From Bacteroidota bacterium (GTDB lineage: Bacteria > Bacteroidota > Bacteroidia > Chitinophagales > Chitinophagaceae): a DNA stretch of 64,000 bases. The position numbers and the translations under genes are program-made. The notes beneath the pieces are model-generated. The model had not been told where the DNA came from and made no database searches. It saw nothing but the letters and a program-made list of their open reading frames with translations. This document shows, piece by piece, positions 19,140-26,833 of this stretch (the stretch's first letter is position 1; each line of letters starts with the position of its first letter). Where the stretch lies: NCBI GenBank assembly GCA_018267725.1, contig JAFDXY010000023.1, positions 1 to 64,000 of the forward strand. The letters are read 5' to 3'.

Positions 19140-19568
19140 TTATTGCACATTAATTTGTTTAGGTGCAATTTTTACTTCTTGTTTTTTAGGTACAAATAAT
19201 TTTAAAATACCATTTTCATATTTAGCTTGAATGTTAGTTGTATCAATTGAATTATCATCTAACGAAAAACTTCTTTTAAAACTGTTGTAACTAAATTCTT
19301 TGCGAATGGTTTTATAATCTTTTTGTTCGCTTTCTTCTTTCTTCTCAAAACTTATGGTTAATAAACCGTTTTCAACATTAATTTTAAAATCTTCTTTATT
19401 TCTTCCGGGCGTGTTTAATTCAACATGAAATCCATCGTTGGTTTCATGAATATTTGCAGCCGGAACATTCCAATTTTGATGAAAATTATTATTCCAATTT
19501 GGAGAGAAATTAAAAATGTCATCAAAAAAATTAGTCAAATCTTTTGTGTTGTGTTTTACAAGTGTCAT
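19140..19568 (-). CDS. Hsp20/alpha-crystallin small heat-shock protein
   Basis: A 142-aa ATP-independent chaperone that holds unfolding proteins. The N-terminal arm has NFFDDIFNFSPNW; the alpha-crystallin domain starts AANIHETNDGFHVELNTPG and ends with YENGILKLFVPKK, the family's typical ENGxLxxxxPK motif. I chose the ATG at 19568 (MTLVKHN) rather than an in-frame ATG at 19598, because family members begin that way and the extra ten residues are not typical. Upstream lie three phased repeats (19632-19708) that are candidate regulatory sites. Confidence 0.92.
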   Translation of the reverse strand: MTLVKHNTKDLTNFFDDIFNFSPNWNNNFHQNWNVPAANIHETNDGFHVELNTPGRNKEDFKINVENGLLTISFEKKEESEQKDYKTIRKEFSYNSFKRSFSLDDNSIDTTNIQAKYENGILKLFVPKKQEVKIAPKQINVQ

Positions 19569-19631
19569 AGTATTTATTTTAAAAGTTTTATTTATCAAGT
19601 TCGTTCAAAATGTATTCCTATTGTATTTTAT

Positions 19632-19708
19632 AGTCATTTTATCATTATTTGAAAATAGAACAAGTCATTTTGTCATTTTCGACACACGAAAAAAGTCATC
19701 ATGTCTTA
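19632..19708. promoter_or_regulatory. Three 31-bp-phased direct repeats between hsp20 and the bacilliredoxin gene
   Basis: AGTCATTTTATCATT starts at 19632, AGTCATTTTGTCATT at 19663 and AGTCATCATGTCTTA at 19694: exactly 31 bp, about three helical turns, between starts. Two copies differ at one base, the third is weaker. The array sits in the divergent hsp20/bacilliredoxin intergenic region and is a plausible stress-regulator binding array. Confidence 0.55.
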
Positions 19709-19740
19709 TTTATTTAGTTTTTAGTTTAAGTTTTGAATTT

Positions 19741-19748
19741 TAATTTTG
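19741..19748 (+). promoter_or_regulatory. Candidate -7 element of the bacilliredoxin gene
   Basis: TAATTTTG fits TAnnTTTG and lies 17 bp before the ATG at 19766. No TTG was found at the matching -33 distance. Confidence 0.45.
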
Positions 19749-19765
19749 CCGAAACTTTATAAATT

Positions 19766-20182
19766 ATGTATCCAGCAGAAATAGTAATGCCCATGAAGGC
19801 AGAATTAACAGAAAGCGGTTTTGAAGAAATGCTAACTGCTAATGAGGTTGAAAATTCATTAAAAAAGAAAGGAACAGCATTGGTTGTAATTAACTCTGTT
19901 TGCGGTTGTGCTGCAGGTGCTTGCAGACCCGGAGTGGTTATGGCCGTGCATAACACAACAAAAAAACCTGATAATTTGCTTACGAGTTTTGCTGGTTTTG
20001 ATGTTGAAGCGGTACAAAAAGTAAGAGAATATATGTTGCCTTATCCGCCATCATCTCCGTCTGTTGCTCTTTTTAAAGATGGGGAGTTGGTAAGTATGTT
20101 AGAACGCCACCAAATTGAAGGCAAACCTGCACAAGTTATTGCACAACATTTAATTAGCGAGTTTGATAAATATTGCAATTAA
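19766..20182 (+). CDS. BrxA/BrxB family bacilliredoxin
   Basis: A 138-aa thioredoxin-like protein of the BrxA/BrxB (YphP/YqiW) family, which removes bacillithiol from S-bacillithiolated proteins. It begins MYPAEIVMPMKAELTESGFEE and carries the diagnostic active site NSVCGCAAGACRPG (Cys-Gly-Cys), then YPPSSPSVALFKDGELV. Length is normal. It is divergent from hsp20, sharing an intergenic region with phased repeats, which fits a common stress response. Some Bacteroidota make bacillithiol; whether this organism does cannot be seen here. Confidence 0.92.
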   Translation: MYPAEIVMPMKAELTESGFEEMLTANEVENSLKKKGTALVVINSVCGCAAGACRPGVVMAVHNTTKKPDNLLTSFAGFDVEAVQKVREYMLPYPPSSPSVALFKDGELVSMLERHQIEGKPAQVIAQHLISEFDKYCN

Positions 20183-20207
20183 TTAAACTTTGTATTGATG
20201 GGTAAGT

Positions 20208-20240
20208 AAAAAAGAGGTTCTGTAAAAAGAGCCTCTTTTT
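20208..20240 (+). terminator. Rho-independent terminator after the bacilliredoxin gene
   Basis: AAAAAGAGGTTC pairs with GAGCCTCTTTTT (one T-G pair) around an 8-nt loop, followed by further T-rich sequence. Confidence 0.82.
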
Positions 20241-20245
20241 ATTTT

Positions 20246-20276
20246 TTGAACGCTGTGTTATTTTCTGCTAACATTG
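20246..20276 (+). promoter_or_regulatory. Candidate promoter of lgt
   Basis: TTG at 20246-20248, a spacer of 20 nt and TAACATTG at 20269-20276 (one mismatch to TAnnTTTG). It lies 21 bp ahead of the ATG at 20298. Confidence 0.5.
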
Positions 20277-20297
20277 CAAACTCAATTGTAATAAAAC

Positions 20298-21605
20298 ATG
20301 TATCCCAATTTATACTACTTTTTTAAAGATTTATTTGGAGTTGAATGGAATGCTTTTAAATTAATAAACTCGTTTGGTTTTTTTGTAGCACTCTCTTTTA
20401 TTGCGGCTGCTTATGTTTTATCAAACGAATTAAAAAGAAAACAAAAAGAAGGTTTATTAAGCTATACAGAACAAACAATTACAGTAGGTGCTGCTGCCTC
20501 TACCTCAGAGTTAATAATTAATTTTTTATTAGGTTTTGTTTTAGGATTTAAAATTATTGGTGCTTTTTTAATGCCCGATGCGTTAAGCAACCCTCAAGCA
20601 TTTTTACTCTCTATGCAAGGCAATTGGTTAATAGGAATTGTTTTAGGAGGATTTTTTTGTTTTTTAAAATGGAAAGAAAAAAATAAACACAAACTATCTA
20701 AACCCGAAAAAAGAACACTAAGAATTTGGTCACACGATAGAGTAGGAGATTTAGTTATAAAAGCAGCCATATATGGTTTTTTAGGTGCAAAATTTTTTGA
20801 TATTTTAGAAGCTCCCGCAAGCTTTTTAAATGCAATAGCTGCTATAAAAGAAGGAAAAGAAAGCCCTGCTGCATTACTTTTTAGCGGATTAACTTTTTAT
20901 GGAGGTTTAATTTGTGCAGCATTGGCAATTTTCTTCTATGCAAAAAAACACCGCATTACGTTTATTCATTTATGCGATGCCGCTGCTCCGGCTTTAATGT
21001 TGGCTTATGCAATTGGCAGAATTGGTTGCCAAGTGGCAGGAGATGGCGATTGGGGCATTTTAAATAGTGCTTTTATTAGTGATGCAAACGGAAATATTAT
21101 TCATGCTACCAATACCCAATTCCAAACGGTATTAAATACAAATACAGCTTATTACATTGCACAGTTTGGAGATTTAAGTAAGGTACAGCATTTAGCTGTA
21201 CAACCATTTTGGGGCTTACCCAATTGGATGTTTGGTTATAACTACCTGCACAATGTAAATGATGCAGGCATAGCTTTAGCAGGTTGCACGGGCAATTATT
21301 GTACTTATTTACCTGTAAGTGTGTTTCCTACGCCATTTTATGAAACTGTAATGAGCCTAATTTTGTTTGCAGGCTTATGGTTTTTTAGAAAGAAATTTAC
21401 AACCGCCGGAAGATTGTTTGCAGTTTATTTATTTGTGAACGGTTTAGAACGTTTTTTAATAGAGAAAATACGCGTGAATGCTACTTACAGCCTATTTGGT
21501 TTTCATCCTACACAGGCCGAAATAATATCTTTTTTACTAATGATTAGTGGTGCTATTTTATATTTTAAAGCTCCTAAGTTTTTTAAGAAAGTAGCTAAAG
21601 CGTAG
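20298..21605 (+). CDS. lgt: Prolipoprotein diacylglyceryl transferase
   Basis: A 435-aa membrane enzyme that moves diacylglycerol from phosphatidylglycerol to the lipobox Cys of prolipoproteins. It has about seven to eight hydrophobic segments. Family motifs: SGLTFYGGLICAALA (E. coli has His where Tyr stands in FYGG), the signature DAAAPALMLAYAIGRIGCQVAGDGDWG shortened here to its GRIGCQVAGDGDWG part, and a C-terminal NGLERFLIEKIRVN. At 435 residues it is much longer than E. coli Lgt (about 290) because of extra loops, seen in Bacteroidota forms. No operon partner is evident. Confidence 0.9.
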   Translation: MYPNLYYFFKDLFGVEWNAFKLINSFGFFVALSFIAAAYVLSNELKRKQKEGLLSYTEQTITVGAAASTSELIINFLLGFVLGFKIIGAFLMPDALSNPQAFLLSMQGNWLIGIVLGGFFCFLKWKEKNKHKLSKPEKRTLRIWSHDRVGDLVIKAAIYGFLGAKFFDILEAPASFLNAIAAIKEGKESPAALLFSGLTFYGGLICAALAIFFYAKKHRITFIHLCDAAAPALMLAYAIGRIGCQVAGDGDWGILNSAFISDANGNIIHATNTQFQTVLNTNTAYYIAQFGDLSKVQHLAVQPFWGLPNWMFGYNYLHNVNDAGIALAGCTGNYCTYLPVSVFPTPFYETVMSLILFAGLWFFRKKFTTAGRLFAVYLFVNGLERFLIEKIRVNATYSLFGFHPTQAEIISFLLMISGAILYFKAPKFFKKVAKA

Positions 21606-21736
21606 TAATTATTTACTTTATTTTTTGCCTTTTACCATTTTTATAAGCCGTTCATGTTAAAAGCATGTACTGTGCAAAACATACTACTTAGTTTTATTCT
21701 GTAATCATTTAAAAGACCAAATAAAACTAAAGTAAA

Positions 21737-24199
21737 ATGAAATCAATACTATCTGTGCTAATTCCTGCATTATTAATAGTAGGTAAAAGCTTTTCGCAAG
21801 AAAAAAATACAGCTTTTCGGGTTTTGGGCAATGTATCGTTCAACCAAAAACCGGTTGAAAGTGCAACGGTAGCTTTATTAAAAGCAAAAGATTCTTCTGT
21901 TGTAAAAATTTCTGCAACTCTTAAAGATGGCAATTTTGAAATTCTTACTAATCAATTAGGTAATTTTCTTATTTCAATTCAAGCATTAGGCTTTAATAAA
22001 TATTATAGTAAAGTTTTTTATTTATCTGATAATCAGGGAAGTGTAAAATTTGAAAATATTGCTTTAACACAAGCAGTAAAGAACTTAGAAACAGTAACTG
22101 TTTCAAGTAAAAAACCTTTAATTGAACAAAAAATTGATAAAACCATTTTAAATGTTGAAGCTTCGGTAACCAATGTTGGGGCAACGGCTTTAGAAGTTTT
22201 AGAAAAAGCACCGGGCGTAACGGTAGATAAAGATGGAAATATTAGCTTGAAAGGTAAAGCTGGTGTTCAAATTTTTATTGACGGTAAACCTGCTTATGTT
22301 TCAGGGCAAGATTTAACTAACTTGCTTACTAATATGCAGAGCAGTCAGCTTGACCAAATTGAAATTATGACTAATCCACCTGCAAAATACGAAGCAGCAG
22401 GAAACGCAGGCATTATTAATATTAAAACTAAAAAAACAAAAGCTTTTGGTTTTAATGGTTCGGTTGGTGTTAATTACTCACAAGGTTTTTACGGAAGAGG
22501 AGGAGAGAATGTAAATTTAAACTATCGTGAAAATAAGTTTAATGTTTTTGGAAGTTTAAGTCATAACTATAGAAAAAATTATCAGAATTTATATGTAGAT
22601 AGAAAATTTATTGATGCAACAAGTAAAAACGTATTGTCAATATTTAATCAAGTCAATCATTTATTCAATCAAGGAGAAGCTTACAGAGCAAAAGCAGGAG
22701 CAGATTGGTTTGTTTCACCAAAAACTACTATTGGTGTTGTAGTAAATGCATCAAGTAATCCCAATACTTTTACAAGTAATGGAGTAATAAATATTTCAGA
22801 TCCTAATGCAGTATTGCAAAGCAAAACTTTAGCTGCTGCATCTAATCCAGATAATCCGAAAGATTTTAGTACAAATTTAAATTTTCGTAGAGTACTTGGA
22901 AAGAAAGGTCAAGAAATTACGGCAGACTTAGATTATATAAATTACAATTCAACTGCTAGCCAAAATCTTAATAATAAATATTATGATAGTTATGGCAACC
23001 CAACATTTAAACCAGATACTTTACTTGGTTCTTTACCACAAACTATAAATATATATAGTGCAAAAATTGATTATACCATGCCATTGAAAAATGAAGTAAA
23101 ATTTGAGGCTGGTATTAAAACAAGTTATGTAAAAACAGATGCAAATGCCAGTTACGATAGTGTTATAAACGGAAACCTTGTACATGATTATAACAGAAGT
23201 AATCATTTTATATATGAAGAAAATGTAAATGCTGCGTATGTAAATTTTAGTAAACCTTTTTCTAAAAAAATAACTGCACAATTGGGTTTACGGTTAGAGC
23301 ATACTGTTTCAAAAGGCAATCAAATAACAACCAATATTCAATTCAATAAAAATTATGTACAGTTATTTCCAACTGCATACGTTCAATACATTTTAAACGA
23401 TAAAAATACTTTTGTATTGAATTATGGAAGAAGAATACGCAGACCAGATTATGAAAGTTTAAATCCTTTTATAGAGTTTATAGATAAATATACTTATCAG
23501 CAAGGCAACCCTAATTTACAACCGCAATTCAGTCATAATATTGAACTTTCTCATACCTATAAAAATTTCTTAACAACAACTTTAAACTATACCAATACAA
23601 CAGATATTATACAACAAGTATTAGAGCAAAATACTGCAACCAACCAAACCTATGTAAAGCAAGCCAATATTGCCAAACAACATCAATTTGGAATTGCAAT
23701 AAATGCTGCTACACAATTTACCAAATGGTGGTCAAGCAATTTTTACGTGAATGTTTATAATAATTTATTTTCAGGAATTATAAATAATGCATATGAAGAA
23801 ATTGGTGCAACAAGTGCAGTTTTTAATGTAAGTGAACAGTTAAAATTTAATAAAGGTTGGAGTGCTGAAGTAAGCGGATTTTACAGAACAAAAGCTGTTG
23901 AAAGTGTTTTTACCATAAACCCGTTTGGGCAAATGAGTGTTGGAGTAAGTAAACAATTATTGAAAAACAAAGCTACCATTCGTTTAGCAGTTTCAGACAT
24001 ACTTTACACACAAAAAGTAAGTGGTTATAATAAATTAGGAAATATTGATGCATCATTTAAACAAGATAGAGATAGCCGACAAGTTAGCCTTGCTTTTACT
24101 TACAGATTTAATAAAACAAAAGGTAAAGTAGCCAATGTACAAAAAAGAAAAACAGGCGGTGCAGATGATGAAGAAAGTAGAATTAATAAGAGTAATTAA
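21737..24199 (+). CDS. Outer-membrane beta-barrel receptor (TonB-dependent receptor-like, OMP_b-brl_3 type)
   Basis: An 820-aa outer-membrane protein. A signal peptide (start MKSILSVLIPALLIVGKSF) is followed by a carboxypeptidase-regulatory-like domain (FRVLGNVSFNQKPVESATVALL), then a plug-like domain (KPLIEQKIDKTILNVEASV, LEKAPGVTVDKDGNISLKG, INIKTKKTKAFGFNGSVGVN) and a long barrel. The barrel holds RRPDYESLNPFIEFIDKYTYQQGNPNLQP, shown here by its key RRPDYESLNPF, which is typical of this TonB-linked subfamily. The last residues are polar rather than a terminal aromatic strand. Ligand unknown; no SusD-like partner adjoins, so it is not a classic SusC. Confidence 0.88.
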   Translation: MKSILSVLIPALLIVGKSFSQEKNTAFRVLGNVSFNQKPVESATVALLKAKDSSVVKISATLKDGNFEILTNQLGNFLISIQALGFNKYYSKVFYLSDNQGSVKFENIALTQAVKNLETVTVSSKKPLIEQKIDKTILNVEASVTNVGATALEVLEKAPGVTVDKDGNISLKGKAGVQIFIDGKPAYVSGQDLTNLLTNMQSSQLDQIEIMTNPPAKYEAAGNAGIINIKTKKTKAFGFNGSVGVNYSQGFYGRGGENVNLNYRENKFNVFGSLSHNYRKNYQNLYVDRKFIDATSKNVLSIFNQVNHLFNQGEAYRAKAGADWFVSPKTTIGVVVNASSNPNTFTSNGVINISDPNAVLQSKTLAAASNPDNPKDFSTNLNFRRVLGKKGQEITADLDYINYNSTASQNLNNKYYDSYGNPTFKPDTLLGSLPQTINIYSAKIDYTMPLKNEVKFEAGIKTSYVKTDANASYDSVINGNLVHDYNRSNHFIYEENVNAAYVNFSKPFSKKITAQLGLRLEHTVSKGNQITTNIQFNKNYVQLFPTAYVQYILNDKNTFVLNYGRRIRRPDYESLNPFIEFIDKYTYQQGNPNLQPQFSHNIELSHTYKNFLTTTLNYTNTTDIIQQVLEQNTATNQTYVKQANIAKQHQFGIAINAATQFTKWWSSNFYVNVYNNLFSGIINNAYEEIGATSAVFNVSEQLKFNKGWSAEVSGFYRTKAVESVFTINPFGQMSVGVSKQLLKNKATIRLAVSDILYTQKVSGYNKLGNIDASFKQDRDSRQVSLAFTYRFNKTKGKVANVQKRKTGGADDEESRINKSN

Positions 24200-24222
24200 T
24201 TAAGGTTATTTATAAACAGTTT

Positions 24223-24270
24223 AAACTCTACAAAGCAATTTCAAACGAAAAAGTTTTGTAGAGTTTTTTT
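24223..24270 (+). terminator. Rho-independent terminator after the outer-membrane receptor gene
   Basis: AAACTCTACAAA (24223-24234) pairs perfectly with TTTGTAGAGTTT (24255-24266) and is followed by a long T run. Confidence 0.88.
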
Positions 24271-24286
24271 TATTGAGTAAAAGAAA

Positions 24287-26479
24287 TTAATAATTAACTG
24301 CTATGCCAATGCCAAAACCCATATCACTATCGTAATGTGTACGAATTTTAATGTTTCTATTTAAAATATATCTAAAATCTGCCATGTATTCTTTATCAGT
24401 ATTTATCATAAAACCTGCTCTTAATTTTTTTGAAATAGGAATGTCTTCTCGCATTAATTGAAGCCTTACAATTCCATCATGAAACATTTCTGTTTGAAAT
24501 ATAACCAACATTGGCAATGTATAATTAAAACCTATGCTTAATGCTTTTCTGTTATCTTTTTCATTTTTTTGACCGAAAATATTTTCGTGTTGTTCATCAA
24601 TTCCCATTTTTCTATAACGCCAATCAAAACCAATAAAAGGCATAAACCATTGCATTTTTCCTATATATCTTCCAATATGTGTTTCTGTTTCATAACCATG
24701 CATATCATTGTAGCCCAACCGCCATTCTGTTCCTAAACTCCATCTTGCATTTTGCAACATTAATTCCCCATCATTACCATTATTGGAGAAATCATTTTGT
24801 GCCATAAAATGTGGCATATTACTTTCGCGTTGCAACATTTTGTAGGCTTTTTCTTTGTTGGGTAGATATGGATTTTTATAATCATCAACAGCAAAAACTC
24901 TATTCATTCCAGCCATCATATGGTAAAGAATATGACAATGAAAAAACCAATCTCCTTCTGTATTAGCAAGAAATTCAATGGTGTCTGTTTCCATTGGCAT
25001 GATATCAATAATATTTTTTAATGGAGCATTATTGCCGTACTTATTTAACAATCTAAAATCAAAACCATGCAAATGAATTGGATGCCTCATCATTGAATTA
25101 TTATGTATAGTTATGCGTAAAATTTCTCCTTTTTTTACAGGGATTTTATCGCTTTCAGAAAGTACTTTATTATCCATACTCCATACATAACGATTCATGT
25201 TTCCGGTAAGCGTGAATTTTATTTCTTTTATTGGGGCATTTGGTGGGAGTGAAGTGTTGTTGGGAGATTTAAGCATTGAGTAATTAAGTGTAACAATTTT
25301 TCTTTTAGAAATTTCAGGATACATTACTGTATTCATATCCATTTGGTTTAGGCTCATACTCATTCCCATATCATCTAAATCGCCATTCATTTTCATCATA
25401 TCATTCATCATTTTCATTCCTTCAAAATATTTCAACCTCGGCATTTCTCCAACATATTGTTTTACACCATTACCTAAAAAATAACTGGTAGATTGAGTTC
25501 TATCTTCAGTAGTTGCCATAAATTCAAATGCTTTTCCATCTTCAGGAATAGTTACAATTACATCATAAGTTTCAGATACGGCAATAATTAATCTATCTAC
25601 TTCAACAGGTTCTATATCATTTCCATCGCTGGCAACAACCGTAATTTTTCCGCCAGCATACCTAAGCCAAAAATAGGAGGAAGCACCACCGTTGGAAATA
25701 CGTAAACGAATTTTATCTCCTGCCTTTAATGGTTTATTCTCAATATTTTTAATTTCAGAAATATTTTTTCCATTCATTAAAACCTTATCATAATATACAT
25801 CACTCACATCCATTGCCAGCATACGTTTCCATTCGTTTGTCAATTTAGTTTTTAAATAACCTTCTCTAATTGCTTCGGCATAACTTTGTGTTGCACCTTT
25901 TTTTATAGCAAACCAATCGCTTGCATTATGTAACATGCGATGTACATTATCTGGATTTAAATTAGTCCACTCACTAAGTATTATTGGAATGGTTGGTATA
26001 TCGTCAATGCCTTTTCTAAATGTTTTATCATCTGCTTTTTTATGCATAATGAAATTGCCATACATACCTATTTGCTCCTGCAATCCCGAATGTGAGTGAT
26101 ACCAATGTGTTCCGTTTTGAATAATTGGGAAACGATAAGTGTATATTGTACCCGGCTTAATTGGCATTTGCGTTAAATAAGGAACACCATCTTCTTTATT
26201 AGGAAGAAATACGCCATGCCAATGCAATGATGTATTTTCTTTTAGCTGGTTATGAACAACAATTTCTGCAGTATCACCTTCAGTAAATTCAAGCGTTGGC
26301 ATAGGGATTTGTCCGTTTACAGCAATGGCTCTTTTTTCTTTCCCTGCATAGTTTACAATCGTGTCTTTTACATACAAATCATAATGAACTACTTTTTGGG
26401 CAAAAGAAATTTTTGAAGTTATTACTACCAATATTGTAAGCAATATTTTGGTTAGAAAAAAACTATTATTCAATTTCAT
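24287..26479 (-). CDS. Multicopper oxidase fused to a C-terminal barrel-like domain
   Basis: A 730-aa exported protein, most likely a periplasmic cuprous oxidase for copper tolerance. The signal peptide is cleaved near FAQ. All four copper-binding segments are seen: HWHG (86-89), HWYHSH (125-130), HPIHLHG (466-472) and HCHILYH (514-520, with a later Met). Residues 355-386 are Met-rich (MKMMNDMMKM, MGMSMSLNQM), as in CueO/CopA-type enzymes. Residues about 570-730 are unlike an oxidase: they are rich in aromatic beta-strands (WSLGTEWRLGYNDMHGYETE, FIGFDWRYRKMG, LRAGFMINTD) resembling CopB outer-membrane domains. It is the last gene of the copper cluster, 33 bp after the CopZ-like gene. Confidence 0.92.
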   Translation of the reverse strand: MKLNNSFFLTKILLTILVVITSKISFAQKVVHYDLYVKDTIVNYAGKEKRAIAVNGQIPMPTLEFTEGDTAEIVVHNQLKENTSLHWHGVFLPNKEDGVPYLTQMPIKPGTIYTYRFPIIQNGTHWYHSHSGLQEQIGMYGNFIMHKKADDKTFRKGIDDIPTIPIILSEWTNLNPDNVHRMLHNASDWFAIKKGATQSYAEAIREGYLKTKLTNEWKRMLAMDVSDVYYDKVLMNGKNISEIKNIENKPLKAGDKIRLRISNGGASSYFWLRYAGGKITVVASDGNDIEPVEVDRLIIAVSETYDVIVTIPEDGKAFEFMATTEDRTQSTSYFLGNGVKQYVGEMPRLKYFEGMKMMNDMMKMNGDLDDMGMSMSLNQMDMNTVMYPEISKRKIVTLNYSMLKSPNNTSLPPNAPIKEIKFTLTGNMNRYVWSMDNKVLSESDKIPVKKGEILRITIHNNSMMRHPIHLHGFDFRLLNKYGNNAPLKNIIDIMPMETDTIEFLANTEGDWFFHCHILYHMMAGMNRVFAVDDYKNPYLPNKEKAYKMLQRESNMPHFMAQNDFSNNGNDGELMLQNARWSLGTEWRLGYNDMHGYETETHIGRYIGKMQWFMPFIGFDWRYRKMGIDEQHENIFGQKNEKDNRKALSIGFNYTLPMLVIFQTEMFHDGIVRLQLMREDIPISKKLRAGFMINTDKEYMADFRYILNRNIKIRTHYDSDMGFGIGIAVNY

Positions 26480-26512
26480 TTATAATGTTTATTTTAAAAC
26501 TATACGATAAAA

Positions 26513-26734
26513 TTAATCGTTTGTTGATTGTGCATTAAAGCCTTTACTTTTAATGAGGGTTATTACTTCTTCTTTCGTAATCCCTTTTGAGCTTACGGTA
26601 AGAATTTTATCGGCATTGTCTGTGTCTACATTCCAATGACAAATTCCTTCTGCATTATCTAAAACTGATTTTATTTTTGATACACAACCTCCACAATTAA
26701 GGTTTGTTTTGAATTGAAAATTTTTATTTTCCAT
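26513..26734 (-). CDS. CopZ-like heavy-metal-associated (HMA) copper chaperone
   Basis: A 73-aa HMA-domain protein with ferredoxin-like fold, predicted to bind Cu(I) in the cytoplasm and pass it to the P-type ATPase. It shows FKTNLNCGGCVSKIKSVLD with the metal-binding pair C14 and C17, and ends with the family-typical LIKSKGFNAQ. The MxCxxC Met is replaced (NLNCGGC). It precedes the multicopper oxidase gene and follows copA. Its upstream region shares a motif with the copA upstream region at fixed spacing (26762-26829), so both units are likely controlled together. Confidence 0.88.
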   Translation of the reverse strand: MENKNFQFKTNLNCGGCVSKIKSVLDNAEGICHWNVDTDNADKILTVSSKGITKEEVITLIKSKGFNAQSTND

Positions 26735-26761
26735 TTTTTTAAATTTTAGTTGTTATTTAAT

Positions 26762-26829
26762 ACTGCAAATTTCAGCACATTATACTTCTGCATTGTTGTG
26801 TTATTTCTTGTTTGATTTGTGAGATTTAC
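26762..26829 (-). promoter_or_regulatory. Promoter/operator region of copZ-multicopper oxidase
   Basis: Read on the minus strand: GTAAATCTCACAAATCAA (plus-strand 26812-26829), then about 40 nt, then GAAATTTGCAGT covering a -7-like element that ends at 26762. The same two blocks, 68 bp end to end, occur ahead of copA at 29273-29340. The upstream block holds two AAATC half-sites 9 bp apart, suitable for an AraC-type activator. Confidence 0.6.
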
Positions 26830-26833
26830 GGAT

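Noticed and set aside
19569-19598. Longer start for Hsp20
   Set aside because: The extra ten residues are not typical; MTLVKHN is the usual start in related proteins.
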